Shown one piece after another: positions 43,631-53,388 of a stretch of DNA of 64,000 nt. Both the position numbers and the translations under genes were made by a program. Source of the DNA: CAZECE01 sp964510525 (GTDB lineage: Bacteria; Pseudomonadota; Gammaproteobacteria; Pseudomonadales; JANQJO01); assembly GCA_964510525.1 (NCBI GenBank), contig CAZECE010000042.1, positions 62,001 through 126,000 on the forward strand, in the 5' to 3' direction. Under the pieces are notes generated by a model, which was given only the letters and a program-made list of their open reading frames with translations, ran no database searches and had not been told where the DNA came from. Numbering within the stretch: position 1 is the first letter of the stretch; every line of letters begins with the position of its first letter.

Positions 43631-45366
43631 ATCGGGGTGATCGAGTTTGGCTTGATCATGGCTCCCATTTTTGTTTTTAGATCCTGAATGGTTGGATCGC
43701 CTTCAATGGCTGCGGTGGCTGATTCTAAGTCTTTTTTGGCGGTGTTTTCCAGGTTTTGTTGTGGTGATATGGTATCTGATTGGCCTATTTGGATGCTCAC
43801 TTTCAGATGGGGGTTTAGATGTTGTTGCAGAGCTTGAGTGAGTTGTTGTTCGCTGTTCGATGTTTTTAAGGCTTCACGATCTGGGGTGAGATTAAGGCAG
43901 AGTGTGTTGTCTTGAAAGCTCAGTAAGCTGCAGTTTTTGGCCAGATTGAGTGTGCTTTTGGAGAGTTGTAATTGATCGGTGGTGGTGTCCCAGTTTAACT
44001 CAGCGGGTGTTTTGGCTTTATTAAGGGTGTTGGATTTACTATTAAGGGTGTTGGGTTCACTGGGTGCGTTGGCATTTAGTGGGGTTTGTTTGTGAGCTGG
44101 TAGCTCATTGAGTGGTTCGTTTTGTATGGGGGGCTGTGCCGGGGCTGGTGTGGGTGATTGTATGGATTGTGGTTTGGGTGTTGGCTGTGGTGCGTTAGAG
44201 GGCGATTGCGGTATAGCTGGAGTTTCAGTGGGGGGTTCATGAGCAGGGCTGCTTGTAGCAAGGTGTTCAGCCAGGTAACCGTCCATTGTCAGCAAACGCA
44301 GAACCAGCATTTCAAAGCCTTCACGAAGGTTCGGGTGCAGTGTCAGGTCTCGGTGGCCTAAAATTACCAGCTGGTAATACAGCTGAATGTCTTCTTTGGT
44401 GAATTGTTTGGCCCATTCGGCGATGTTTGGATTGTCTGTGGGAACAGCTTGGGTGTCGGGTGGCAACCACTGATGTAGGGCAATTGTGTGTAAGGCGCTG
44501 GCTAATGCTTTGGTGGTTTCAACAAAGTCGGCACCCAGTTGCGCCAGTTTTTCGATGGCTTGGAAGGCTTGGCTTGGCGACTGGGCCAGTAAAGCATTGA
44601 TCAGGCCTGAGACCTTGTCTTGGCTGACAGTCCCCAGCATGCTTTCAATGACGTCGAGTGTGATGTTGCCGTTGGTCAGTGCAATGGCTTGATCGGCCAG
44701 GCTTAAGGTGTCTCGGACGCTGCCGTTACCGGCATTGGCAATTAATTGTAGGGCGTTGGTTTCAAAGGTGATGTTTTCAGCGTTCAGCACCTTGCTGAGG
44801 TGTTCGGTCAGCATGTGAGCTGATACGGCTCTCAAGGTGAATTGCAAGCAGCGGGAGAGTACGGTGATAGGCAGTTTTTGTGGGTCTGTAGTCGCTAATA
44901 AGAACGTTAGGTGCGCAGGCGGTTCTTCTAGTGTTTTCAGCAAGGCATTAAAGCTATGCGTGGAGAGCATGTGTACTTCGTCAATGAGGTAAATTTTGAT
45001 CTTGCCTTTGACGGGTGGGTATTGTGCGCTTTCTAAGAGTTCTTTGGTGTCTTCGACTTTGGTGCGTGAAGCGGCGTCGACTTCTATTAGATCTACGAAG
45101 TTGCCAGCGTTGATTTCTTGGCAGGTTTTGCATTGTTCGCAAGGGGTTGGGCTGGCGCCTTGCTCGCAGTTTAGGCACTTGGCAAGTATTCGCGCTAGGG
45201 TGGTCTTCCCGACGCCACGGGTTCCGGTAAATAAATAGGCTTGATGCAGTCGGTTTTGCTCGATGGCGTTGCTGAGTGCGGCAACCACGTGAGGTTGGCC
45301 GATAACGTCAGCGAAGGTTTTTGGGCGCCATTTTCGGGCTAAGACGTGATGCGACATTGAAGACAA
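43627..45366 (-). CDS. dnaX: DNA polymerase III subunits tau/gamma
   Basis: This is the clamp-loader ATPase. It has Walker A GTRGVGKTTLARI (about 48-60), zinc cysteines in CEQGASPTPCEQCKTC, DEVH (about 128), and TTDPQKLP. After about 370 a Pro/Gln/Ala-rich linker leads to the tau-specific C-terminal domain. At 579 residues it is shorter than E. coli tau. The linker contains a 21-bp in-frame duplication (44020-44061) giving NTLN twice. The start lies 10 bp after the 4.5S RNA. Confidence 0.96.
   Translation of the reverse strand: MSSMSHHVLARKWRPKTFADVIGQPHVVAALSNAIEQNRLHQAYLFTGTRGVGKTTLARILAKCLNCEQGASPTPCEQCKTCQEINAGNFVDLIEVDAASRTKVEDTKELLESAQYPPVKGKIKIYLIDEVHMLSTHSFNALLKTLEEPPAHLTFLLATTDPQKLPITVLSRCLQFTLRAVSAHMLTEHLSKVLNAENITFETNALQLIANAGNGSVRDTLSLADQAIALTNGNITLDVIESMLGTVSQDKVSGLINALLAQSPSQAFQAIEKLAQLGADFVETTKALASALHTIALHQWLPPDTQAVPTDNPNIAEWAKQFTKEDIQLYYQLVILGHRDLTLHPNLREGFEMLVLRLLTMDGYLAEHLATSSPAHEPPTETPAIPQSPSNAPQPTPKPQSIQSPTPAPAQPPIQNEPLNELPAHKQTPLNANAPSEPNTLNSKSNTLNKAKTPAELNWDTTTDQLQLSKSTLNLAKNCSLLSFQDNTLCLNLTPDREALKTSNSEQQLTQALQQHLNPHLKVSIQIGQSDTISPQQNLENTAKKDLESATAAIEGDPTIQDLKTKMGAMIKPNSITPI
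44020..44061. repeat. Two 21-bp tandem repeats inside dnaX
   Basis: Two copies beginning ATTAAGGGTGTTGG (44020-44040 and 44041-44061) differ at two bases and keep the frame within the tau linker. Confidence 0.8.
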
Positions 45367-45376
45367 TCAGATAACT

Positions 45377-45488
45377 GGTGGCGGCTTCACCAGCTTAACC
45401 CTGCACACGCTTAATCTGTTACCGTTGCTCCCTTCCGGGCCTGGCGGGGTTGGCAGGCAAGCGTTGCAGTGGGACCAATGAAACCACC
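45377..45488 (-). ncRNA. ffs: Signal recognition particle 4.5S RNA
   Basis: Read on the minus strand the ends GGTGG and CCACC pair, and the apical loop carries the diagnostic GGCCCGGAAGGGAGCAAC. About 112 nt, the small bacterial type. It is directly upstream of dnaX, as in Pseudomonas. The exact ends are set by the terminal stem. Confidence 0.93.
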
Positions 45489-45792
45489 TCAACTTGGACG
45501 ATTAGTTTCGCTCAATTTACATGTTTGTTCAAACACTTCCTTGCAGAAATGCTTGCGGGTGCAGAGTGAGGCTGTTATTGGGTGGCTGGTATGTTGGGTG
45601 TCAGATTTTTTTACGGTTACTTTTGATTTTTTGTGGTGTTGTTTGTAAGTGCCTGTAATAAATGCTTTTTTTAATGTGGCATAAATTTTGTATATGAGTT
45701 TTGTGTTTGTGTTTGTGTTCGTGCTTTTGCTTTTTTAAATTGAATATTTAGTGATTGTTAATAAGCGAATTTAATAAAATAGGAAAATGATA
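45489..45792. other. Non-coding region upstream of the PEP-CTERM gene
   Basis: About 300 bp, GT-rich on the plus strand, with TTTGTGTTTGTGTTYGTG-like simple sequence near 45700-45725. It must hold the ffs promoter (minus) and that of the PEP-CTERM gene (plus). No clear ORF, tRNA or strong hairpin is seen. Confidence 0.6.
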
Positions 45793-46500
45793 ATGAAATT
45801 TGGAAGTTTGATTCAAGGTGCTGTTTTCGCGGTTTCAAGTGTGTTTTTGACGGCTGCTAATGCGGCGATTATGACCAAAGGTGCGGTCACCGATCTGGGT
45901 GGTGAATATGTGATTAGTAATTTGGGCGGTCGTGGCTCTGATTTGAGCTTGGATGCTTTCAGTGTTGAATCTATGTTGGGCATGGCTAGTGGGGAGTTGA
46001 GTACTTTTCGTGGTACGGCTTATGAAGGTTCTTTTATTTCCGGATCTTATGCTATTAATGCAGGTGATACGTTCAGTTTTGATTGGGATTGGGATGCTGA
46101 TTCTGAGTTGGCGTATGCGTTAAGGCTGGCGGATCCTTACAGCTCTCCCTTTATGGATTTTGCGTTTTTGCAGCTAGAGGTTGATGGAACCCTTGTTGAT
46201 GGCGGTGTTAAAGAGTTGGCGTATGCGTTGAGCGCTTATGACGCAAATCCAAGTGATCCTTTTGCTGCTTATGCCGGTACCTACTCTTGGGTGGCGGACC
46301 GGTCGGGTGTGTTGAATTTTGGTGTTGGGGTCATGGATGTGGCTTCTGGTCCTTTGTCTCTTTATGGTTTTATGGGGGATTCTTTGCTGACGGTGAGCAA
46401 TATCGATGTTTCTGCTTTGCCAGTGCCTGAGCCTGGTATGTTGGCCCTGGTGTTGGTTGGTTTTGCGGGTCTTGGTTATTCGCGTCGGCGTCAGGCTTAG
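45793..46500 (+). CDS. PEP-CTERM sorting-domain exported protein
   Basis: This 235-residue secreted protein has a signal peptide (ending about TAANA, residue 26), a Gly/Asp/Ser-rich beta-sandwich-like body with few Cys or Lys, and a C-terminal PEP-CTERM tag: VPEPG, then a hydrophobic helix (MLALVLVGFAGLGY) and SRRRQA. Such proteins are processed by exosortase and tied to exopolysaccharide or biofilm loci. No exosortase is in this window. AGGA is nine bases before ATG 45793; the ATG at 45787 is too close to it. Confidence 0.88.
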   Translation: MKFGSLIQGAVFAVSSVFLTAANAAIMTKGAVTDLGGEYVISNLGGRGSDLSLDAFSVESMLGMASGELSTFRGTAYEGSFISGSYAINAGDTFSFDWDWDADSELAYALRLADPYSSPFMDFAFLQLEVDGTLVDGGVKELAYALSAYDANPSDPFAAYAGTYSWVADRSGVLNFGVGVMDVASGPLSLYGFMGDSLLTVSNIDVSALPVPEPGMLALVLVGFAGLGYSRRRQA

Positions 46501-46515
46501 TTTGAATTTTTAGGT

Positions 46516-46547
46516 TAGTCCGGTCTGTTTATAGTCCAGTCTGTTTA
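46516..46547. repeat. Two 16-bp tandem repeats at the alaA 3' end
   Basis: TAGTCCGGTCTGTTTA (46516-46531) and TAGTCCAGTCTGTTTA (46532-46547) differ at one base; the second covers the alaA stop codon. Confidence 0.8.
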
Positions 46548-47780
46548 ATTGGGGCGGTATTGTTGTAAAAACCGCTCCATTCGTTTGCCGACCTCGATGA
46601 GGTCTTCCTTTCTTGGTAGAAATACCATTCTAAAATGTTGCTGGCCTTGGATGTTGAATGCGCTGCCAGGAACGATGAGTAGCTTTTCTGAAATCAGTAA
46701 TTCTAAAACAAAGTCTTCATCGGATTGTATGGGGTATAGCTTGGGGTCTAGCCTAAAAAAGACGTACATGGCGCCCTTGGGTTTGACGCAGCTTACTCCA
46801 GGAAGTTTGCAAAGGGCCGAATAAATTTGATCTCGTTGTTGGCAGAGGCGGCCAGTGGGGAGAACCAGGTCGTTGATGCTCTGATGGCCTCCCAGGGCGG
46901 TTTGTATTGCAAATTGGGCGGGGACATTTGAGCACAGTCGCATTGAGGATAATATGTTGAGTCCTTCAATCAGATCTTTGGCTTTTTGTTTGGGGCCGGT
47001 TAGCATCAACCAGCCGGAGCGGAAGCCGGCGCAGCGATAAGCTTTGGATAGACCGTTAAATGTGAATACCATGAGGTCGTCGGTTAGGCTGGCGGTTGGT
47101 GTGTGGGTTGCGCCGTCGTAAAGGATCTTGTCGTAAATTTCGTCAGAGAAAATGATGAGCTGGTGTTTTCGGGCGATGTCTATCAGGGCGGTCAAAATAT
47201 GAGGTGGGTAAAGAGCGCCTGTCGGGTTGTTGGGATTGATGATGACGAGTGCTTTGGTGTTTTGGGTGATTTTGCGTTCAATGTCTTCTAGGTCGGGCCA
47301 CCAGTCTTTGGATTCATTGCAGTGGTAGTGGATTGGTTTGCCGCCAGCTAGGCTGGTGCTGGCAGTCCAAAGGGGGTAGTCCGGTGCTGGGATTAAGACT
47401 TCGTCGCCATTGTTGAGTGTTGCCTGGGTGGCCATCACGATAAGTTCCGAGACGCCGTTGCCTAAATAGATGTCGTCGATTTGGATGCCGTGGATGTTTT
47501 TGGCTTGGTAGTGTTGCATGACGGCTTTTCTGGCCGGAAAAATGCCTTTTGAATCGCTGTACCCGGTGGCTTCTTTTAGGTTGTAAATGACGTCTTGTAG
47601 GATTTCTTCGGGTGGCAAAAAGCCAAATGGCTCAGGGTTGCCGATGTTGAGCTTAATGATCTGGGTGCCTTCTTCTTCAAGGCGTTTGGCCTCTTCCAGT
47701 ACTTTGCCGCGAATGTCGTAGCAGACATTGTCTAATTTTTTGGATTTAACTAGCAGGTTTTTGTGGTTTTCTGAATTCAT
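46545..47780 (-). CDS. alaA: Alanine aminotransferase AlaA type (PLP, class I)
   Basis: It transfers amino groups between pyruvate and glutamate. At 411 residues it has the class-I fold: LNIGNPEPFGF (about 45), PNNPTGALYP (about 178), SDEIYDKILYDG, the PLP-lysine motif FNGLSKAYRCAGFRSGW (Lys about 246), and FRMVFLP near the end. The N-terminal wording matches E. coli AlaA. It stands alone. Confidence 0.92.
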   Translation of the reverse strand: MNSENHKNLLVKSKKLDNVCYDIRGKVLEEAKRLEEEGTQIIKLNIGNPEPFGFLPPEEILQDVIYNLKEATGYSDSKGIFPARKAVMQHYQAKNIHGIQIDDIYLGNGVSELIVMATQATLNNGDEVLIPAPDYPLWTASTSLAGGKPIHYHCNESKDWWPDLEDIERKITQNTKALVIINPNNPTGALYPPHILTALIDIARKHQLIIFSDEIYDKILYDGATHTPTASLTDDLMVFTFNGLSKAYRCAGFRSGWLMLTGPKQKAKDLIEGLNILSSMRLCSNVPAQFAIQTALGGHQSINDLVLPTGRLCQQRDQIYSALCKLPGVSCVKPKGAMYVFFRLDPKLYPIQSDEDFVLELLISEKLLIVPGSAFNIQGQQHFRMVFLPRKEDLIEVGKRMERFLQQYRPN

Positions 47781-47957
47781 TGGATTGGCTGCTGAAAATG
47801 ACGGTTTGAGGAGTGTTTTTTTTAGTATAGTTGTTGGTTAAGTATAGAGTGAGATGCCGGGCGTTGGCCATGGTTGTGTGATAACATCCGGAAATTTACT
47901 GCGCTTATAAGGTGGTCAATGGTTTGTGTTGCTTGGTTTGGGTGTGGGGAGGTTGGT

Positions 47958-48422
47958 TTGAGTAATAGCGGTGGTCAAAAAAGTGGGCTTAAAAAAGCAG
48001 GTGAATCTGGAGCGGGTGATGGGGCGATTGCGAGTAAGATTAAAGCCTCTGCTAATCAAATCTGGTTGGCGGGTTTAGGTGCCTATGCTAAGGCGGAGCA
48101 AGAGGGTGGGCGTTGGTTTGAAGGCTTGGTTCGTGATGGTGAGCTGACGCGAGCTATTGTTGATAAGCAGTTGTTGCAGGCGAAGGAAAAGGTTGGTGAA
48201 GTCAGGGAGCGGGTTATTGGGGTGCGAGATCGCGCGGCCGATTCTTGGGAGCGAATTGAGCACGCCTTTGATGAGCGTGTGGCGGGTGCTTTGGGGCGTC
48301 TTAATATCCCTAATAAGCATGATGTTGATGAGTTGGCTGGTCAGGTGGCGAAGCTGCAGGCTCGTGTGAAAAAGTTGGAGTCTCGAGTTGCGTCGGGTGT
48401 GGATGAAAAAGCGCGTCGTTAA
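47958..48422 (+). CDS. Phasin-family polyhydroxyalkanoate granule protein
   Basis: This 154-residue amphipathic helical protein has the PhaI/PhaF signature IWLAGLGAYAKAEQEGGRWFEGLVRDGE and a C-terminal NKHDVDELAGQVAKLQARVKKLE heptad region. It coats PHA granules or acts as a granule-linked stress protein. The frame opens at 47874, but GGGGAGG lies five bases before a TTG at 47958, which removes an implausible Cys-rich leader. It is convergent with a TetR gene, possibly its regulator. No PHA synthase is in the window. Confidence 0.82.
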   Translation: MSNSGGQKSGLKKAGESGAGDGAIASKIKASANQIWLAGLGAYAKAEQEGGRWFEGLVRDGELTRAIVDKQLLQAKEKVGEVRERVIGVRDRAADSWERIEHAFDERVAGALGRLNIPNKHDVDELAGQVAKLQARVKKLESRVASGVDEKARR

Positions 48423-48427
48423 TCTTG

Positions 48428-48985
48428 TCAGAGGATTTTGGTGGCGTGTGCCTCAAGAGTGAATAAAATCCAGTCTGTTTTGTTGGGTTGGCATTTTGGG
48501 TCGGCTAATTGGCTGAATAAAATGAAGGTGATTTGCTCGCAGAGGGTTTCAGCTTGTTTTAGCGATGAGATGTTTAGAATGCCGTGGTTCTGGTAGCTTT
48601 CGATCAGCATTAGAAAGCTGTTTTTGCTCTGTTTTATTAATAATTGAAGTTTGCGTTCTAGGTGAGGGTTTTGCTGAGTTATGCTGTGGGCGTCACGGAA
48701 AATGAAGAGGTACTCTTTAATTAGGGATGAAATGCAGTCGATTTGTTTGGTCAGTTGAGCCCAATTCAGTAATCCCAGTGCGATATCGTTAAGGGCGTTT
48801 TGGAGGGGGTGTTTGAGGTCTTCTAGTAAGCACTGGATGATGTCGTCTTTGTTTTTGAAGTAGTAGTAGAGGTTGCCAGGGCTGATGTCGAGAAGGCTGG
48901 CGATTTCAATGGTTGAGATGTTGGGTGCGCCATGGGCGTTAAACTCCAATAAGCTGGTATTTAATATCCGTTCCCGAGTGTTCAT
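48428..48985 (-). CDS. TetR-family transcriptional regulator
   Basis: This 185-residue protein has an N-terminal helix-turn-helix (TRERILNTSLLEFNAHG, STIEIASLLDISPGNLYYYFKNKDDII, residues 2-50) and a helical ligand domain (a TetR_C_13/PhaD-like shape is possible). In Pseudomonas a TetR regulator (PhaD) controls phasin genes; here the neighbour is a convergent phasin, so that link is only suggestive. Confidence 0.85.
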   Translation of the reverse strand: MNTRERILNTSLLEFNAHGAPNISTIEIASLLDISPGNLYYYFKNKDDIIQCLLEDLKHPLQNALNDIALGLLNWAQLTKQIDCISSLIKEYLFIFRDAHSITQQNPHLERKLQLLIKQSKNSFLMLIESYQNHGILNISSLKQAETLCEQITFILFSQLADPKCQPNKTDWILFTLEAHATKIL

Positions 48986-49170
48986 TGGGCTTGCCCCATC
49001 GCAGTTAAATCATAGATAATACGTCGCGCAAATGTTGATGTATATCATGGATCTGAGAGGCTTTTGATAAATTGCCAATGTAGGAATGGATGCTATGGAG
49101 TTATCTTGTGGTAACTTTTTGTGGTAACGATGGGTTCTTTTGATAAGTATATATAAAGGTAGTAACGATA

Positions 49171-50643
49171 ATGAGTGTGAGTAGTACGCAAAAACAGGCT
49201 TATTTCGAGCGTTGGCAAACCAGTGAAGCCTTAGCTGAAGCGATGATTCCTCTGATTGGTCAATTGTATCGAGAGCGTAATGTGGTCACTAATATTTACA
49301 GTCGGCCCATTGTGAATCGCTCGGTGATTTCGATTATCAAGCATCACAAATTTGCGCGGCAGCTACAGAAAGCAGAACTGAAAGTTACGGACACGTACCC
49401 TGTTTTAGAGGCATTAACAAAACTACCCTTGGCCCCTAGTCGAGTTGATATTGGAAAATTAGCGGTTAAATATCAGCGCTTTGGTGAAGGCAAAACGGTT
49501 GAAGAATTTGTCAAAACTGAAGTATCTGAAGCTTTGGAAGGTGGCGATGCACCGAATTTCGTCTCTCAACCCATTGTGCTTTATGGGTTTGGTCGAATTG
49601 GACGTTTATTGGCGAGAATTTTGATTGAAAAAACAGGTGGTGGCGCTGGATTACGCTTGAAAGCTATCGTTGTGCGTAAAAAAGACGATATGGATTTGTT
49701 TAAGCGAGCCAGTTTGTTACGCCGTGATTCCGTTCATGGCAGCTTTGAAGGTACGATCAGTGTTGATGAAGAAAATAATGGTTTGATTGCCAATGGTAAT
49801 TTTATTCAAGTGATCTACGCCAACAGCCCCGCAGAGATTGATTACACGGCCTATGGTATTGATAACGCCATTATTGTTGATAATACGGGCAAATGGCGTG
49901 ACCGTGAAGGGCTCGGTCAGCACTTGGATTGTCCTGGTGCGAGTCAGGTGGTCTTAACGGCGCCAGGTAAAGGGGATATCAAAAATATTGTTTACGGTGT
50001 TAATGAAGGGTTAATCGACGGTGAAGACCGTATTTTGTCGGCGGCTAGTTGTACGACTAATGCGATTGTGCCTGTGTTGAAAGTCGTTAATGAGCTGTAC
50101 GGTATTGAAGCGGGTCACGTTGAAACGGTTCATTCTTACACAAATGATCAGAATCTGATTGATAATTTTCACAGTGGTAATAGACGTGGTCGTAGTGCGC
50201 CGCTCAATATGGTGATTACCGAGACAGGTGCCGCTAAAGCAGCTGTCAAGGCGTTGCCTGAATTAGCAGGTAAGCTGACAGGGAACGCGATTCGTGTGCC
50301 GACGCCCAATGTTTCTTTGGCTATTTTAAGTTTGACTCTGGATAAGTCGGTTGGCAAAGAGCAAGTTAACGAAGCTTTAAGGGAAGTTTCTTTGGATTCC
50401 CCCTTGCGTAAACAGATTGACTACGTAAACTCTCCGGAAGTGGTTTCTTCTGACTTTGTTGGGTCTCGGAGAGCCAGTATTGTTGATGCTCAGTCGACTG
50501 TTGCCAATGGTCGTCATTGTGTTTTGTATATTTGGTATGACAACGAATTTGGTTACAGTTGCCAAGTGATTCGTTTGTTGCAAAAACTGTCTGGTATTAC
50601 ATATCCTGCCTTTCCGAAGGATATGTCTGCAGTTGCTGTTTAA
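49171..50643 (+). CDS. gap: Glyceraldehyde-3-phosphate dehydrogenase, long type
   Basis: This 490-residue NAD(P)-dependent enzyme has an N-terminal extension of about 125 residues before the Rossmann motif LYGFGRIGRLLARIL; active Cys in SAASCTTNAIVPVLK (about 293); His in VHSYTNDQ; and RRGRSAPLNM. The extended form adjacent to nqr is the Pseudomonas/Vibrio type. AAAGGT precedes the ATG. It is likely transcribed on its own; nqrA starts 111 bp later. Confidence 0.94.
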   Translation: MSVSSTQKQAYFERWQTSEALAEAMIPLIGQLYRERNVVTNIYSRPIVNRSVISIIKHHKFARQLQKAELKVTDTYPVLEALTKLPLAPSRVDIGKLAVKYQRFGEGKTVEEFVKTEVSEALEGGDAPNFVSQPIVLYGFGRIGRLLARILIEKTGGGAGLRLKAIVVRKKDDMDLFKRASLLRRDSVHGSFEGTISVDEENNGLIANGNFIQVIYANSPAEIDYTAYGIDNAIIVDNTGKWRDREGLGQHLDCPGASQVVLTAPGKGDIKNIVYGVNEGLIDGEDRILSAASCTTNAIVPVLKVVNELYGIEAGHVETVHSYTNDQNLIDNFHSGNRRGRSAPLNMVITETGAAKAAVKALPELAGKLTGNAIRVPTPNVSLAILSLTLDKSVGKEQVNEALREVSLDSPLRKQIDYVNSPEVVSSDFVGSRRASIVDAQSTVANGRHCVLYIWYDNEFGYSCQVIRLLQKLSGITYPAFPKDMSAVAV

Positions 50644-50754
50644 AAATAGCTTTTCCGTTGTTTTTGTAATAGAGAAAGCCCCCTTGCGTTAAGTCTTCCA
50701 GGGGTGAATGGTAAGGGTTTGGTTTTAATCGCGTAGTTAACTTTAGGTGAATGT

Positions 50755-52131
50755 ATGACATCGACCCCAGCTCAGGCGCGTGGCAGTGAGGTGGTTGCCT
50801 CTTTTAAGCTTAAAAAAGGTCTTGATATCCCCATCAGTGGGGCCCCCAAGCAAACCATAGAATCGGCGCTGCCTGTTAAAAAGGTGGCTGTTCTGGGTTG
50901 TGATTTTTTTGGCTTGAAGCCCACAATGAAAATCGCTGAAGGCGATCGAGTGGTGGCCGGCCAAGTGCTTTTCGAAGATAAGAAAAACCCAGGTGTTGTT
51001 TTTACAGCGCCGGCCAGTGGCACTTGCGTTGAAATAAATCGTGGTCACAAACGTGTACTGCAATCGGTGGTTATAGAGAAAGAGGGTTCTGAGTGTCAGG
51101 ATTTTGAGTCCTACCTTAAAAAATCGGCAGCGGATTACACGGCAGAGGAGGTGAGGGCCTTTTTATTAGAGTCAGGTGCTTGGATAGGGTTTCGAACTCG
51201 CCCTTACAGTAAAGTGCCGGCTGTTAATGCCAGCCCAGAACGTATTTTTGTGTCCGCCATGGATACCAATCCATTAGCTCCCCGGGCAGATTTGGTTATT
51301 GAGCAATACCCTGATTCTTTTAAAGAGGGGTTAGAAGCGATTTCAAAATTGGCGCCGGTGTTTCTATGTCAAACCCCGGGAGATTCTGTCCCCTCGGTTG
51401 ATGGGGTTTCAGTGGCTGAGTTTTCTGGCCCTCATCCTGCCGGTTTGCCGGGTACTCACATGCATTTTTTATCGCCGGTATCTTCTCAACGTACCCATTG
51501 GACCCTGGGTTATCAAGATGTCATTGCTATTGGGTATTTGTTTAAAACGGGACAGCCTTGGCTTGAGCGGATTGTTTCTTTGGCCGGTCCTCAAGTCAAA
51601 AAACCTCGTTTAATGCAGGTGCCTTTGGGGGCTTCGATTCAAGAGTTGACGGCTAATGAGCTGGAGACTGGGGAGTCTCGTATTATTTCGGGTTCGATTT
51701 TGTCAGGGCGAAAGTCGTTTGGGCCGTTTGCTTATTTGGGGTATTACCACGTACAGGTCTCGGTTTTGCGGGAAGGTACTGAGCGAGGTTTGTTTGAATA
51801 CCTTTGGGCTGGAAAAAATAAGCATTCTGTTCTGGGGGTTTTTCTTTCCAAGCTCAACCCAAAGTTAAGTTTGCCTCTTACCACAAGTACGCAGGGCAGT
51901 GAGCGTGCTATGGTGCCGGTTGGCTCGTATGAAAAAGTCGTGCCCTTGGATGTTCTGCCTACCCAATTACTGCGTGCTTTGATTGTAGGGGATTTGGAGT
52001 CGGCTGAAGCTCTGGGGAGTTTGGAATTGGATGAGGAAGACCTCAGCTTGTGTACTTATGTTTGCCCTGGCAAATACGAATATGGCCCGATGTTACGCAG
52101 TCATCTTGAGGAAATGGAAAGAGAAGGTTGA
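50755..52131 (+). CDS. nqrA: Na+-NQR subunit A
   Basis: This is the peripheral, quinone-associated subunit of the sodium-pumping NADH:ubiquinone reductase. It has [15 protein letters not shown] at the N-terminus, [27 protein letters not shown], the RAL...LE...GSLEL C-terminal region and terminal [14 protein letters not shown]. At 458 residues the length is normal. It heads the nqrABCDEF-apbE-nqrM operon. Confidence 0.96.
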   Translation: MTSTPAQARGSEVVASFKLKKGLDIPISGAPKQTIESALPVKKVAVLGCDFFGLKPTMKIAEGDRVVAGQVLFEDKKNPGVVFTAPASGTCVEINRGHKRVLQSVVIEKEGSECQDFESYLKKSAADYTAEEVRAFLLESGAWIGFRTRPYSKVPAVNASPERIFVSAMDTNPLAPRADLVIEQYPDSFKEGLEAISKLAPVFLCQTPGDSVPSVDGVSVAEFSGPHPAGLPGTHMHFLSPVSSQRTHWTLGYQDVIAIGYLFKTGQPWLERIVSLAGPQVKKPRLMQVPLGASIQELTANELETGESRIISGSILSGRKSFGPFAYLGYYHVQVSVLREGTERGLFEYLWAGKNKHSVLGVFLSKLNPKLSLPLTTSTQGSERAMVPVGSYEKVVPLDVLPTQLLRALIVGDLESAEALGSLELDEEDLSLCTYVCPGKYEYGPMLRSHLEEMEREG

Positions 52132-52161
52132 TATTAAAAACTCAGTCATTGTGGGAATAAA

Positions 52162-53388
52162 ATGGGATTAAGAGCATTTTTAGATAAAATTGAACCGGAT
52201 TTTCATAAAGGAGGGCGTTATGAAAATTGGTATGCCCTATATGAAGCTGTAGATACGTTTTTTTATAGCCCGCCGAGTGTCACGCGCGCTGGTTCGCATG
52301 TTCGCGATGGTATAGACCTAAAACGAATCATGATAACCGTTTGGGTGGCAACCTTCCCAGCCATGTTTTTTGGTATGTATAACCTGGGTTGGCAAGCCAA
52401 TCATGCGATTCATTCTGCGGGTTTAACCCAGCAGCCGCTTGAAGTATTGATTGGCTGGCAAGGCTGGCTATTGAGTTTGCTCGGTATTACTGAGCTGGGT
52501 GGTTTGTGGTCTAACTTTATTTTTGGAGCCTTACATTTTCTGCCCATTTATATGGTGACGTTTATCGTGGGCGGTTTTTGGGAAGTCTTATTTGCGATGA
52601 AACGGGGTCATGAAGTCAATGAAGGCTTTTTTGTTACCTCAGTTTTGTTTGCTTTGATATGTCCACCTGACTTGCCGCTTTGGCAGGTGGCGTTGGGTAT
52701 TAGCTTTGGTGTGGTGATTGGTAAAGAAGTTTTTGGTGGTACCGGTAAAAACTTTTTAAATCCGGCGTTAACGGGGCGCGCTTTTTTGTATTTTGCATAC
52801 CCGGCCTCTTTGTCTGGGGATGCGGTTTGGGTCGCCATTGATGGTTATTCCGGGGCGACGGCTTTATCTCTTGCCGCCAGTGGTGGCTTGGAGGCTATTC
52901 AAGCCAGTGGTATTACCTGGACTCAAGCGTTTTTGGGGCAGATCCCTGGCTCCATTGGTGAAACATCAACGCTGATGATATTGATTGGGGGTGTGATTAT
53001 TTTAGGGATGCAGATCGCTTCGTGGCGTATCGTGGCAGGGGTGATGCTGGGCATGGTGGCTATGAGCACTTTGCTGAATGTCATTGGCAGTGATACTAAC
53101 CCTATGTTTTCGTTACCTTGGTATTGGCACCTGGTATTAGGTGGCTTTGCTTTTGGTATGATTTTTATGGCAACGGACCCTGTGTCTGCGGCTATGACGC
53201 ACACCAGTCGTTGGTTATTCGGTATTTTAATTGGGGTTATGACGGTGCTAATACGTGTGGTTAACCCCGCATTCCCAGAAGGTATTATGCTGGCTATTTT
53301 GTTTGCTAATTTGTTTGCCCCTATATTGGATTACTTTGTTGTTCAGGCCAACATCAAGCGTAGGAGGATGCGTTATGTCCAGTCATGA
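52162..53388 (+). CDS. nqrB: Na+-NQR subunit B
   Basis: This is a polytopic subunit with covalent FMN and riboflavin, central to Na+ translocation. The FMN-threonine motif [15 protein letters not shown] is present (Thr about 236). Many hydrophobic helices follow an N-terminal soluble part ([17 protein letters not shown]). At 408 residues the length is normal. It overlaps nqrC by 14 bp. Confidence 0.97.
   Translation: MGLRAFLDKIEPDFHKGGRYENWYALYEAVDTFFYSPPSVTRAGSHVRDGIDLKRIMITVWVATFPAMFFGMYNLGWQANHAIHSAGLTQQPLEVLIGWQGWLLSLLGITELGGLWSNFIFGALHFLPIYMVTFIVGGFWEVLFAMKRGHEVNEGFFVTSVLFALICPPDLPLWQVALGISFGVVIGKEVFGGTGKNFLNPALTGRAFLYFAYPASLSGDAVWVAIDGYSGATALSLAASGGLEAIQASGITWTQAFLGQIPGSIGETSTLMILIGGVIILGMQIASWRIVAGVMLGMVAMSTLLNVIGSDTNPMFSLPWYWHLVLGGFAFGMIFMATDPVSAAMTHTSRWLFGILIGVMTVLIRVVNPAFPEGIMLAILFANLFAPILDYFVVQANIKRRRMRYVQS

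Noticed and set aside
43731..43737. A-rich slippery site in dnaX (A6G on the sense strand) as a gamma-producing frameshift
   Set aside because: It lies about 25 codons from the end of the gene, not near the position where gamma normally ends, and no supporting stem is clear.
45690..45730. GT-rich simple repeats before the PEP-CTERM gene as a CRISPR or VNTR array
   Set aside because: Units are too short and irregular, and there are no spacers; simple low-complexity sequence explains it.
47874..47957. Longer phasin start at 47874
   Set aside because: The upstream 28 residues are Cys/Trp-rich with no family likeness, and a strong ribosome site precedes the TTG at 47958.
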